Assembly (NCBI GenBank): GCA_903909815.1
Contig: CAIVXG010000201.1
Coordinates: forward strand, 23,170-87,169
From: an uncultured beta proteobacterium
Lineage (GTDB): Bacteria; Pseudomonadota; Gammaproteobacteria; Burkholderiales; Burkholderiaceae_C
Reading direction: 5' to 3'
DNA: 64,000 nucleotides
Shown here one piece after another: positions 7,651 to 16,555 of the stretch. A program made the position numbers and the translations under genes. Positions within the stretch are counted from its first letter, which is position 1. Each line of letters opens with the position of its first letter. Under the pieces are notes generated by a model. That model did not search any database and was not told the DNA's origin. It worked only from the letters and a program-made list of their open reading frames with translations.

Positions 7651-8943
7651 TTACGCAGTGCCCAGCGCGCCGTCGATGATGGTCAGTGCTTCCTCGAAAA
7701 CGGCGTCTTCTATCGTCAGCGGAAACAGGAATCGAATCACGTTGCCGTAGACGCCGCAAGTCAGCAGCAGCAGGCCCTTTTTCAGCGCCGCCTGCTGCAC
7801 GCGCTTGGTGAAGTCGGGGTCGGGCTGGCCTGTGGCCGGATCGACGAACTCGCAGGCCACCATGGCGCCCAGTCCGCGCACGTCGCTGATGCGCGGCTGC
7901 GTGGCGCGCACGGCGTTCAGGCGCGCCAGCAGTTGCGCGCCCAGGCGCTGTGCGCGCTGCGGCAATTGTTCTTCAGCCATCACATCCAGCACCGCCAGCG
8001 CCGCCGCCACGGCCAGTGGATTACCGGCATAGGTGCCGCCCAGGCCACCGGGATGCGGCGCGTCCATGATGGGGGTTTTGCCCACCACGGCGGAGAGCGT
8101 CATACCGCCGGCCAGGCTCTTGGCCAGCACCATGATGTCGGGTGACACGCCGAAGTGGTCCATGGCGAACATCTTGCCGGTGCGGGCGAAACCGGTCTGC
8201 ACTTCGTCGGCGATCAGCACGATGCCGTGCTGATCACACAGTTCGCGCAGCCAGCGCACGGCCTCGGCCTGGATCACGTTGAATCCGCCCTCCCCTTGCA
8301 CCGGCTCGAAGATGATGGCAGCCACCCGGGTGGGCTCGATGTCGCACTTGAAGAGTTGCTCCATCGCGTGTTTCGAGGCGTCCAATGAAGCGCCTTGAGC
8401 CGGAAACGGCACGTGGTAGATCTCGGGCGGGAACGGGCCAAAGCCGGCCTTGTAGGGCTGGACCTTGCCTGTGAGCGACACGGCAAACAGGCTGCGTCCG
8501 TGAAAGGCCGCGCCAAAGGCGATGACGCCGCCGCGCCCGGTGGACGAGCGCGCGATCTTGATGGCGTTTTCCACGGCCTCCGCGCCGGTGGAGAAGAACG
8601 CGGTCTTGCGCGGACCTTCGATCGGCACGATGGCGTTGATGCGCTCGGCCAGCGCCACGTAATCGGTATAGGGCACGACCTGGTAGCAGCTGTGCGTGAA
8701 GCGCTGCAATTGCGCTGCGATAGCGGCCTGCACCTTGGGGTGCACGTGGCCGGTGTTGAGCACCGCAATGCCGCCGGCAAAGTCGATGAAGCGGCGGCCT
8801 TCAATGTCCCAGAACTCGGCGTTCTTGGCGTGGTCGATGAAGAAGTCGCCCATCACGGCGACACCGCGCGGCGTGGCGGCCAGACGGCGCGCGTGCCACT
8901 GGGAATTGCTTTGCGTGGACGGGGTGGTTTCGCTGTTGTTCAT
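7651..8943 (-). CDS. gabT: 4-aminobutyrate aminotransferase
   Basis: A PLP-dependent class III aminotransferase of 430 residues that converts GABA and 2-oxoglutarate to succinate semialdehyde and glutamate. Visible signatures are the cofactor-phosphate segment STGAEAVENAIKIAR, EPVQGEGGFN (about 210), ADEVQTGFARTG (about 240) and MVLAKSLAGGM, whose lysine carries PLP. It takes the GABA released by PuuD and so completes the glutamylated putrescine route. It lies on the same strand as the rest of the island, with a repeat-containing gap of about 130 bases before puuC. No succinate-semialdehyde dehydrogenase follows; the PuuC-type enzyme or a gene elsewhere must do that step. The start is supported by conserved N-terminal length. 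Confidence 0.93.
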   Translation of the reverse strand: MNNSETTPSTQSNSQWHARRLAATPRGVAVMGDFFIDHAKNAEFWDIEGRRFIDFAGGIAVLNTGHVHPKVQAAIAAQLQRFTHSCYQVVPYTDYVALAERINAIVPIEGPRKTAFFSTGAEAVENAIKIARSSTGRGGVIAFGAAFHGRSLFAVSLTGKVQPYKAGFGPFPPEIYHVPFPAQGASLDASKHAMEQLFKCDIEPTRVAAIIFEPVQGEGGFNVIQAEAVRWLRELCDQHGIVLIADEVQTGFARTGKMFAMDHFGVSPDIMVLAKSLAGGMTLSAVVGKTPIMDAPHPGGLGGTYAGNPLAVAAALAVLDVMAEEQLPQRAQRLGAQLLARLNAVRATQPRISDVRGLGAMVACEFVDPATGQPDPDFTKRVQQAALKKGLLLLTCGVYGNVIRFLFPLTIEDAVFEEALTIIDGALGTA

Positions 8944-8995
8944 GATGTACTCGCTGTTACTCAGTTCATATTACGCAGGACAGGCAGAAACTGCA

Positions 8996-9031
8996 CGTCG
9001 TTGCGAGGCCCTAAGGGCCGCGGCAATCCAG
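8996..9031. repeat. Partial copy of intergenic palindromic repeat
   Basis: CGTCGTTGCGAGG followed by CGGCAATCCAG matches the left half of the longer repeats at 10667-10750 and 18002-18084. It lies between gabT and puuC. Only one arm is well preserved. Confidence 0.5.
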
Positions 9032-9073
9032 GCTCCCGGCCTGCGGCCTTGCATTGATGGAGTTCTTCTTGCA

Positions 9074-10561
9074 TCACACCGGGCTGTCGATGCGGATCCA
9101 GGTGGTCTTGGTTTCGGTGTACTTGTCAAAGGCGTGCAGCGATTTGTCGCGGCCCACGCCGCTTTGCTTGTAGCCGCCAAAGGGCACGGTGATGTCGTCC
9201 TCGTCATACTGGTTCACGTGCACCGTGCCGACGCGCAGCGCCCGCGCCACGCCGTGCGCCTTGTTGATGTCGCGCGTCCACACCGCCGCCTGCAGACCAT
9301 AAACGCTGGCGTTGGCCTGGCGCACCACGTCGGCCGCGTCGGTGAACGACAGCACCGACAGCACCGGCCCGAAGATCTCCTCGCGCGCAATCGCCATCTC
9401 GTTCTTCACGCCGTCGAAGATGGTGGGCTGAACGTAGCAGCCACCCGTGTCGATCAGCGCCTGCTCGCCACCCGCAAGCAGCCTGGCACCTTCGCTCTTT
9501 CCGAGCTCGATGTAGCGCAGCACCGAGTTCAGCTGCGTCTTGTCCACGATCGCGCCCATGACGGTGGACGGGTCCAGCGGGTTGGCGGGTGCGTAGCCGG
9601 GCACCAGCGCCAGCGCTTTCTCAAGAAAAGCGTCCTTGATGCTGGCTTCGACAAACAGGCGCGAAGGCGCGTTGCAGCTCTCGCCCTGGTTGAAGAAGAT
9701 GCTGCCAATGGCGGCTTCCACGGCGCGGTCCAGGTTCGGGCAATCGGCAAACACGATGTTGGGCGACTTGCCGCCGAGCTCGGTCCATGCGCGCTTCAGA
9801 TTGCTCTGCCCCGCCATCACGTGGATCTGCTTGCCCACGCGGGTGGAGCCGGTGAAGGCGATGCAGTCCACGTCCATGTGCAGTGCCAGCGGTGAGCCGG
9901 CCTCGGGACCGAAACCGGGAACGACGTTGAACACGCCCGGCGGTATGCCGGCTTCGAGCGCGAGTTCGGCCAGGCGCAAGGCGGTGAGCGGCGACTTTTC
10001 GCTGGGTTTGAGCACCACCGAATTGCCCGCCGCAAGAGCTGGCGCGATCTTCCACGCGGCCATGATCATGGGGTAGTTCCAGGGCACGATCACGCCCACC
10101 ACGCCCACGGGTTCGCGCTGAATCAGCGCCAGGCCGGTGCTGGCTGTGGGTGCAATCTCATCGTAGATCTTGTCCACGGCCTCGCCGTACCAGCGCAGGC
10201 AGTTGGACGCGCTGTTCACGTCCACAGAGCGCGCGTATTTGACGGGCTTGCCCATGTCCAGGGTTTCGGTGAGCGCGAGTTCGTCCGCGTGTTGGAGCAA
10301 TTGATCGGCAAACGCGATCATGATGCGCTTGCGCTGCGCCGGCGCCTTGCCGCGCCAGCGCTTGTCCTCGAACGCGGCGCGGGCTGCGGCGACGGCGTCG
10401 TCCACATCGGCCTGCTCACAACGCGCCACCTGCGTCAGCAAGCGGCCATCCACGGGCGAGATACAGTCGAAAGTGGCGCCACTTTTGGATGCTTGGCGTT
10501 TGCCGTTGATGAGCGCGCGTCCGTCAAGTTTGAGTGCCTGCACGGCGTCACTAGTAATCAT
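9074..10561 (-). CDS. puuC: Gamma-glutamyl-aminobutyraldehyde dehydrogenase (PuuC-like)
   Basis: A 495-residue NAD(P)-dependent aldehyde dehydrogenase. Catalytic residues are in place: Asn162 in PWNYP, Lys185 in LKPSE, Glu261 in ELGGKSP and Cys296 in NQGESCNAPSRL. The FTGSTRVGK turn of the cofactor site is at 236-244. The family oxidises gamma-glutamyl-gamma-aminobutyraldehyde to gamma-glutamyl-GABA and usually tolerates other amino-aldehydes, including succinate semialdehyde and 3-aminopropanal. Its assignment to putrescine breakdown rests on the neighbours puuA, puuB, puuD and gabT. It is 224 bases downstream of the porin-like gene, with a repeat between them. Confidence 0.88.
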   Translation of the reverse strand: MITSDAVQALKLDGRALINGKRQASKSGATFDCISPVDGRLLTQVARCEQADVDDAVAAARAAFEDKRWRGKAPAQRKRIMIAFADQLLQHADELALTETLDMGKPVKYARSVDVNSASNCLRWYGEAVDKIYDEIAPTASTGLALIQREPVGVVGVIVPWNYPMIMAAWKIAPALAAGNSVVLKPSEKSPLTALRLAELALEAGIPPGVFNVVPGFGPEAGSPLALHMDVDCIAFTGSTRVGKQIHVMAGQSNLKRAWTELGGKSPNIVFADCPNLDRAVEAAIGSIFFNQGESCNAPSRLFVEASIKDAFLEKALALVPGYAPANPLDPSTVMGAIVDKTQLNSVLRYIELGKSEGARLLAGGEQALIDTGGCYVQPTIFDGVKNEMAIAREEIFGPVLSVLSFTDAADVVRQANASVYGLQAAVWTRDINKAHGVARALRVGTVHVNQYDEDDITVPFGGYKQSGVGRDKSLHAFDKYTETKTTWIRIDSPV

Positions 10562-10666
10562 AGGGTTTCCTGTTCGTTGCGCAGCACTCGCTGCCGATGG
10601 GATTCTTCATTGCGAGTTTCCTGCGTCCGGCATCCGAATCTGGATACGGGCCATGAACCGGTGTTT

Positions 10667-10750
10667 CGTCGCTGCGAGGAGCACAGCGACGTGGCAGTCC
10701 AAGGTGGCTAACCAACGATATGGGTTGCTGCGCTACTCTCGCAACGACGG
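10667..10750. repeat. Intergenic palindromic repeat, ~85 bases
   Basis: Begins CGTCGCTGCGAGGAGCACAG and ends GCTACTCTCGCAACGACGG, so the two ends are imperfect inverted repeats. The same element, with changes, is at 18002-18084 (shared GCGACGTGGC, AACCAACG and CTCGCAA-GA). It resembles the CGTCATTGCGAGG family of short palindromic repeats widespread in proteobacterial intergenic regions. It occupies the gap between the DUF3138 gene and puuC and may act on mRNA stability or termination. Confidence 0.7.
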
Positions 10751-10785
10751 ATTTCCGGCTCAAGTCCGGATACAGCGCCAAATGT

Positions 10786-12255
10786 CTAGAAATTCACTAC
10801 GGTCTGCAAGCCCAGGGTGTCGTTGGTCTTCTTGTAGCTCTGGTCGCCGTAGTAGTAGAACGCCGATGTGCTGGCGTGGTCGTGACGCAGCTCGCCGCGC
10901 AGGGCTACGTTCGGGGTCAACCGGTAGGTCCCGGAAAAGGACAGCGCATAGCGGTTCGCTCCCTTGCTCGCGTCGTAGCCAGCGGCATTCGGATCGCCTG
11001 CGCCAAAGCCGTTCATAAAGTCACCCGCGTTCGTCTGACCGGCCGGCGTAAAGACGTTGAAGATTCCGCCGCCGTTCTTCTCATTGTTCAGGTAATCCAC
11101 ACGCGCGGCCAGCGTGAGCTTGGGCAAGACGCGCTGGGAAACCAGGGCCGATACGCCCCACCACTGGGAGCTGCCGCCGTTGAATGCCGCATTGGCCTGG
11201 CGCCCAACTGTGAACTGCAGGTTGCCGTTGAAGTCGCCTTTGGTGTAGTTGCCGTCGATTTCAAACTGATCGAGGCGGCTTGCGCCCCCCAAAACGGCGT
11301 TGGCCACCTTGCCTTCGTAGCCTGTGAATTCAAAACCCCAGAACTCGTCCTGCGCATAGGTGGCGTTGTAGACAAACACCGGGCTGCGAACGGGATGCGG
11401 GCTGCACGCAGCACCGACAGGACAAGCGCCGTTGTTGATATCGTTGCGCGCCGAGTTGGCGTTCACCAAGAACAGCTTGGTTTCCCAGGGGCCGCGGACC
11501 AAGTCCAGACCGACGCCCGTAAAGGTTGTCAGGCTGGTGAAGTCAAACAGCATGTTCTTGGTGATGAAGTACTCGCCATAACCGGGGTAAAGCAGGTTGG
11601 ACGTGAGGCTGTTGGCACCGACGTAGGTGTTCAGAATGGGCTCGTAACCGGAGACGTCGGGCATCTGTCCGATCAGCAAACGCGTCTGCGCGTCCGCCAG
11701 CGGAATCGAGGCCGAGGCCTCATGCACGATGCTGCCCCAGTTGTAGCCCGAACCCGAGCTCTTGCTCGGCGCCAGCGTCAAGCGGAACTTGGTGCCGCCG
11801 TCTTCCATCTCCTTCTGGAAATCCAGGTAGGCTATGCCAAAGTAGGAGTTGTCGTAGGTAAAGGCTTCACCGCTGCCGTTGACGCTGGTGAAGTTGTTGA
11901 GGAAGGCAAAGGAAGACGTGCCCTTGGCACGGTTCACGATGTACACCGGATCGAAACCGCCGGCGATGCGCAGGCCCTTGATGCCGGCGGTGGACTGCTG
12001 ATCGAGCATGGCCTCGACCTTGACCTTGATCTGATTGAAGTCCTCGGGATCCACGGCGGGTGCCGTCTCAGCTGCCGCTGTCGCCGCAGCTGGAGGCACG
12101 GGCGCCGCGGGCTGGATCAGCGCCCGAAGTTGACTGATCTGTGCTTTCAACTCCTGGATCTGGCTTTGCAATTCGGCGTTGCTTTGTGCACTGGCCACGA
12201 GCGGAAAGGCCAGCGCTACGGCAAAGGCCACTTGATTGAGTTTCATCTTCATCAC
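10786..12255 (-). CDS. DUF3138-family outer-membrane porin-like protein
   Basis: A 489-residue protein. Residues 1-23 are a Sec signal peptide ending ASAQS. Residues 24-46 form a short coiled coil (LQSQIQELKAQISQLRALI) as in porins that trimerise or bind peptidoglycan. After a Pro/Ala linker, the rest has the alternating hydrophobic/polar pattern of a beta-barrel and ends in Phe (TVVNF), the usual sorting signal for BamA. This matches the uncharacterised DUF3138 family. It sits between puuC and the potFGHI importer, on the same strand, 83 bases after potI. By position I infer that it is the outer-membrane channel for putrescine or related amines; experimental support is lacking. Confidence 0.8.
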   Translation of the reverse strand: MMKMKLNQVAFAVALAFPLVASAQSNAELQSQIQELKAQISQLRALIQPAAPVPPAAATAAAETAPAVDPEDFNQIKVKVEAMLDQQSTAGIKGLRIAGGFDPVYIVNRAKGTSSFAFLNNFTSVNGSGEAFTYDNSYFGIAYLDFQKEMEDGGTKFRLTLAPSKSSGSGYNWGSIVHEASASIPLADAQTRLLIGQMPDVSGYEPILNTYVGANSLTSNLLYPGYGEYFITKNMLFDFTSLTTFTGVGLDLVRGPWETKLFLVNANSARNDINNGACPVGAACSPHPVRSPVFVYNATYAQDEFWGFEFTGYEGKVANAVLGGASRLDQFEIDGNYTKGDFNGNLQFTVGRQANAAFNGGSSQWWGVSALVSQRVLPKLTLAARVDYLNNEKNGGGIFNVFTPAGQTNAGDFMNGFGAGDPNAAGYDASKGANRYALSFSGTYRLTPNVALRGELRHDHASTSAFYYYGDQSYKKTNDTLGLQTVVNF

Positions 12256-12338
12256 TCCTGTTGTTGACTGCTACGGCGACCGATTTGATCCGATCACCCC
12301 CTTGACTCGCCGGCAGCCGCGCCGACAAAAATTTCGCT

Positions 12339-13190
12339 CTAAACCGCCGTCGCCAGCCCCATGCCTTCGCGGTAGGCCGCAGCCTGCTCCGCCGCGCGCC
12401 GCGTCTCCTGGCGCGACAGCCACAGGCTACCGGCCAGCACGCCGATGGCGACGACTGCCACTGTGATGGTGGCGATGGCGTTCACAGTCGGGTTCAGGCC
12501 CAGCTTTGCACGCGACAAAATAACCAAAGGCAACGTGGTTGAGCCAGGCCCGTTCAAGAAGGCAGTGGCCACCACGTCGTCCAGCGACAGCGTGAAGGTG
12601 AGCAGCCACGAGGACATCAGCGATTGCGCGATCATCGGGAGCGTCACCAGGTAGAACACCTGAAACGGCTTGCAGCCCAGGTCCATCGCCGCCTCTTCCA
12701 GTGACTTGTCCATCTCCAGCAAGCGCGACTGAATCACGACCGCTGCATAGGCCATGCCGACCGAAGTGTGGCCTGCCCAAATAGTGAAAACGCCTTTGGA
12801 TGGCCAGCCCCCGGTGAGGTCTTGACAAACAACAAAAAACAACAGCAAAGACAGGCCTGTGATGACCTCGGGCACCACCAGCGGGGCGTTGATCTGAGCC
12901 GAGAACATGGTGCGCCCCCAAAAGCGCTTGTAGCGCACCATGGCAAAGGCGGCCAGTGTTCCCAGAAGCACCGACGACGTGGCGCTCATCAGCGCAATCT
13001 TGAGCGACAGCACAAAGGCATCCACCACTTCGGTGTCGCGCGCGATCACGCCGTACCATTTGAAGGTAAAGCCACCCCAGAGCGTGACCATCTTGGAGTC
13101 GTTGAACGAGAACACGATCAGGGTCACGATGGGCAGGTAGAGGAAGGTGTAGCCCGCGAGCAGCCAGGCCTTACCGAAACGATTGGACAT
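12339..13190 (-). CDS. potI: Putrescine ABC transporter permease PotI
   Basis: A 283-residue inner-membrane permease of the spermidine/putrescine importer, with about six transmembrane helices starting at GKAWLLAGYTFLYLPIVTLIVFSF. The coupling-loop EAA motif LEEAAMDLGCKPFQVF is near residue 162, where it contacts the ATPase PotG. It follows potH with 3 bases between stop and start, so it is co-translated. Length and order (F-G-H-I) match E. coli PotFGHI. The C-terminal tail, RQETRRAAEQAAAYREG, is cytoplasmic and charged. Confidence 0.95.
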   Translation of the reverse strand: MSNRFGKAWLLAGYTFLYLPIVTLIVFSFNDSKMVTLWGGFTFKWYGVIARDTEVVDAFVLSLKIALMSATSSVLLGTLAAFAMVRYKRFWGRTMFSAQINAPLVVPEVITGLSLLLFFVVCQDLTGGWPSKGVFTIWAGHTSVGMAYAAVVIQSRLLEMDKSLEEAAMDLGCKPFQVFYLVTLPMIAQSLMSSWLLTFTLSLDDVVATAFLNGPGSTTLPLVILSRAKLGLNPTVNAIATITVAVVAIGVLAGSLWLSRQETRRAAEQAAAYREGMGLATAV

Positions 13191-13193
13191 GGT

Positions 13194-14117
13194 TCATACC
13201 CCCCGCACGCTGCCTGAATCGGCCTGGTACTTGTTGAAGAGGGCCAGCGGGAACAGAATCAGGATGACCATGCTGACCGCGACTGCGGATGCCATGGGCC
13301 AGTCGTTGTTGCTGAAAAACTCATCCCACAACACGCGCCCGATCATCAAGGTGCTGGGTCCGCCCAACAGCTCGGGGATCACGTACTCGCCCACGCTGGG
13401 AATAAACACCAGCATGGCGCCCGCAACGATGCCGTTCTTGGACAGCGGCACGGTCACCAACCAGAACGTCTCCCAGGGCGTGGCGCCCAGATCTTTGGCC
13501 GCTTCCAGCAGACGCAGATCCATTTTCACCAGATTCGCGTAGAGCGGCAGGATCATGAAGGGCACATACGCGTAGACCATACCGATCGTCATCGAGAACC
13601 CCGTGTGCATCATTTTGATCGGCTCGTCGATCAGATGCAGCCAGATCAACAGGTTGTTGAACACCCCCTGGTCGTCCAACAAGCCGCGCCAAGCGTAGAC
13701 GCGCAGCAAATACGAAGTCCAAAACGGAAGCGACACCAGCATCAGCAAAGCGGGTCGAATATTGGCCGGCGAGCGCGCCATGAAATAGGCAAACGGGTAC
13801 CCAATGATGAGGCAGATCACCGTATTGAGCGCGGCAAATTTGAGCGACGACAGGTAGGTCTTGAGGTAGAGATCGTCGGTCACGAGAAAAATGTAGTTCG
13901 CGAGTTTGATCTTGATCTGCAGCATGCCATCGACGTAGCTGGTCAGTTCCGTGTATCGAATACCCACGGTCTCCGCCACACTCATCTTGAGCACCACCAC
14001 AAACGGCACCGTGAAGAGCAGGATCAGAAACAGATAGGGAATGCCGATGACGCTGCGCCGACCCCAGGTTTGACCCAGGTTGAGTGCCGCAGCCTTGAGG
14101 CTTTTCGTGATGTTCAT
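13194..14117 (-). CDS. potH: Putrescine ABC transporter permease PotH
   Basis: A 307-residue inner-membrane permease that pairs with PotI to form the translocation path. The first helix is IGIPYLFLILLFTVPFVVVLK (about residues 24-44), and the EAA loop LLEAAKDLGATPWETFW is near residue 200. PotH/PotB-type permeases carry this long periplasmic segment after helix 1, seen here as the YVDGMLQIKIKLANYIF region. It lies between potG (18-base gap) and potI (3-base gap) in one operon. Substrate specificity is set by PotF; the context of putrescine catabolic genes supports putrescine. Confidence 0.95.
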   Translation of the reverse strand: MNITKSLKAAALNLGQTWGRRSVIGIPYLFLILLFTVPFVVVLKMSVAETVGIRYTELTSYVDGMLQIKIKLANYIFLVTDDLYLKTYLSSLKFAALNTVICLIIGYPFAYFMARSPANIRPALLMLVSLPFWTSYLLRVYAWRGLLDDQGVFNNLLIWLHLIDEPIKMMHTGFSMTIGMVYAYVPFMILPLYANLVKMDLRLLEAAKDLGATPWETFWLVTVPLSKNGIVAGAMLVFIPSVGEYVIPELLGGPSTLMIGRVLWDEFFSNNDWPMASAVAVSMVILILFPLALFNKYQADSGSVRGV

Positions 14118-14135
14118 GGCCTTGCTTCCTGCGGC

Positions 14136-15284
14136 CTAGCTCGTGAGCACGACAACGTCACTGCCGTCCCACCACGCATAAACGCGTTGGCCGAGAACCA
14201 GTTGCTTGTCTTCGTGGCGCGCCGCGTTCTCGCGCGAGGCCTTGATGACCATGCCGCTGTCAAGACGCACACGAAACTGGGTGAACTTGCCGAAATAGGC
14301 CACGCCCTCGATCGTGCCGGCGGCGCAATTGCTCCCGTGCTCTGCCGCAGACTCGCGCTGCTCCAGCGTGGGTTCGGTCTCCTGCAGACAGATTTTTTCC
14401 GGACGCAGCGCAATGCTCACCTCCATGCCCCGCGTGCCGGTGATGCCGTGGCTGACGAAGTGGCTGCATTCGGGCGTGTCGATCACCACGTGGTCTGGTT
14501 CATCCACCTCGACCTTGCCCTTGAACAGGTTAACGTCACCAATAAAGCCGGCCACGAACAGGCAATTGGGCGTTTCGTAAATCTCGCCGGGACGCCCAAC
14601 TTGGAGGAATCTGCCTTCCTGCATGACCGCAATGCGGTCGGCCATGATCATGGCTTCTTCTTGGTCATGCGTCACCATGACGCAGGTCACGCCCACCTTC
14701 TTGATGATGTTGACGAGCTCGAACTGCGTCTGCTCGCGCAGCTTGCGGTCCAAGGCGCCAAGCGGCTCGTCCAGCAGCAGCAACTTGGGGCTCTTGGCCA
14801 GGCAACGCGCCAGCGCCACGCGCTGTTGCTGGCCACCCGAGAGCTGGTGCGGCTTGCGCTTGGCATAGGGCTTGAGTTGCACGATGTTGAGCATGGCCTC
14901 GACGCGCTCGGCGATCCGGTCCTTGGGCATCTTGTCGCGCTCCAGACCAAAGGCGATGTTCTGCCACACCGTGAGGTGCGGAAACAGCGCGTAAGACTGG
15001 AACATCATGTTGATCGGACGCTCGTAGGGTGGCATGTCGGAGATGACTGCACCGTCCAGATAGACCTTGCCCAGGGTGGGCGTCTCAAAGCCGGCGAGCA
15101 TGCGCAGCAGCGTGGACTTGCCGCAGCCCGAAGACCCGAGCAAGGCAAAGATCTCGCCCTTCTTGATATCGATGGAGACGTCGTCGACTGCCGCGACCTC
15201 GTCAAAACGCTTGGTCAGATGATCGATGCGGACGAAACTCGCGTCGTCCATCTGACCCACACTGTTCTGCTGATTTGGTTGCAT
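14136..15284 (-). CDS. potG: Putrescine ABC transporter ATPase PotG
   Basis: A 382-residue ATP-binding subunit on the cytoplasmic face. Walker [10 protein letters not shown] (about 52-60), Q-loop [10 protein letters not shown], signature [13 protein letters not shown], Walker [13 protein letters not shown] and the H-loop VTHDQEEA are all intact. The C-terminal third is a TOBE/OB regulatory domain (about 290-380), as in PotA/PotG. Residues 1-15, rich in Gln and Asn, precede the usual start of the domain. It is 15 bases downstream of potF and 18 upstream of potH. The ATPase powers uptake by the PotH-PotI pair. Confidence 0.95.
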   Translation of the reverse strand: MQPNQQNSVGQMDDASFVRIDHLTKRFDEVAAVDDVSIDIKKGEIFALLGSSGCGKSTLLRMLAGFETPTLGKVYLDGAVISDMPPYERPINMMFQSYALFPHLTVWQNIAFGLERDKMPKDRIAERVEAMLNIVQLKPYAKRKPHQLSGGQQQRVALARCLAKSPKLLLLDEPLGALDRKLREQTQFELVNIIKKVGVTCVMVTHDQEEAMIMADRIAVMQEGRFLQVGRPGEIYETPNCLFVAGFIGDVNLFKGKVEVDEPDHVVIDTPECSHFVSHGITGTRGMEVSIALRPEKICLQETEPTLEQRESAAEHGSNCAAGTIEGVAYFGKFTQFRVRLDSGMVIKASRENAARHEDKQLVLGQRVYAWWDGSDVVVLTS

Positions 15285-15299
15285 GCAAGCTGCTCTCGA

Positions 15300-16430
15300 T
15301 TACAAACCGGTCTTGAAGGTGGTGTACAGGCGCGTGCGCAGGCGGCGGATGTCGCTGCTCACGGCTTCGGGTGGCACCATCTTGGCCAGGTCCTCGGGAC
15401 TCATGAACACCGCCTTGTTGGACCGCACTTCAGGCTTGATGGATTTGGCCGACGCCGGAACCGGATTTGCGTACAGCACCTTGTTCACCAGCTCCGCGTT
15501 CACTTCGGGACGGTAGATGTAGCTCATGAACTTGTAGGCATTCTCCACGTGCTGGGCATCGACCGGAATCGCCATGGTGTCGAAGAACAACACGGCACCG
15601 GTCTTGGGCAGCAGCACCTGGATGTCGTTGCCATTCTTGGCTTCCTTGGCGCGCGCCGCAGCAATGCTGATGTCGCCGTTCCAGCCCAGCACCAGACAGA
15701 GCGAGCCGCCGGCCAGGTCGTTGATGTAGCCCGAGGACGAGAACAGGCTGATGTTGGGACGGATCGCCGCCAGCAGCTTGCCCGCCGCCTGGTAGTCCGC
15801 CGGGTTCTTGCTGTACGGCGGCTTTCCCAGGTAGCGCAGTGCGGCTGGAAACACCTCGTCGCCGGAATCCAGCACCGAAATCCCGCACGATTTGGCCTTG
15901 ACCGCGTACTCGGGTTTGAAGATCAGGTCCCAGGCGTTGTCGGGCATGGGCATGCTGCCCAGCGCCGCCTTGAGCTTGCCCATGTTGACACCCACAGTGG
16001 TGACGCCCCAGAGCCACGGCACGATGTGCGCATTGCCCGCATCCATGCCCACCAACTGCTTCATAACAAAGGGATCAAGGTTGGCATAGGTCGTGATTTT
16101 GCTCTTGTCGAGCTTGGTGAACAGACCGCCGTCGATCTGGATCTTGGCCCAGTTCGAGGAAGGCACGACGATGTCGTAGCCGGTCTTGCCTGCGACCAGC
16201 TTGGCGTGCAGGGTTTCGTTGCTGTCAAAGGTGTCGTAGCGCACCTTGATCCCGGTTTCCTTCTCGAAGTTGGCGATGGTGTCGTCACCGATGTAATCCG
16301 ACCAGTTGTAAATGTTGAGAATCTTTTCTTCCTGAGCCGCAACCGGGGCCGCCACACCGGCCAGAATTCCCGCCACCGACAGACTCGCCAACACCGAACT
16401 CGCACCCAACTTCTTAAAGATATTGACCAC
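15300..16430 (-). CDS. potF: Putrescine-binding periplasmic protein PotF
   Basis: A 376-residue periplasmic receptor for the Pot importer. A signal peptide ends at VAAPVAAQ. Mature sequence begins with the PotD/PotF signature KILNIYNWSDYIGDD; later LVPWLWG-like and LNYIYRPE-like segments (seen as HIVPWLWGVTTVG and FMSYIYRPEVN) line the ligand cleft. I chose the GTG at 16430 because CAGGAG lies 6-11 bases upstream and the resulting length equals E. coli PotF (370). An ATG at 16457 and a longer reading to 16607 are open, but the latter would overlap the aminotransferase gene and has no ribosome site. First gene of potFGHI; transcribed after spuC with a 125-base gap. Confidence 0.93.
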   Translation of the reverse strand: MVNIFKKLGASSVLASLSVAGILAGVAAPVAAQEEKILNIYNWSDYIGDDTIANFEKETGIKVRYDTFDSNETLHAKLVAGKTGYDIVVPSSNWAKIQIDGGLFTKLDKSKITTYANLDPFVMKQLVGMDAGNAHIVPWLWGVTTVGVNMGKLKAALGSMPMPDNAWDLIFKPEYAVKAKSCGISVLDSGDEVFPAALRYLGKPPYSKNPADYQAAGKLLAAIRPNISLFSSSGYINDLAGGSLCLVLGWNGDISIAAARAKEAKNGNDIQVLLPKTGAVLFFDTMAIPVDAQHVENAYKFMSYIYRPEVNAELVNKVLYANPVPASAKSIKPEVRSNKAVFMSPEDLAKMVPPEAVSSDIRRLRTRLYTTFKTGL

Positions 16431-16555
16431 ATTGATCTCCTGAAAGTAATCGAACATCACGCCCGCAAACCCGGACTCTTTTTGAGAATACGGACGCACC
16501 AAAATAACACAAGCCATCCTAATCGTCGCACTGGCACAGGGCATCCATGCAATCC

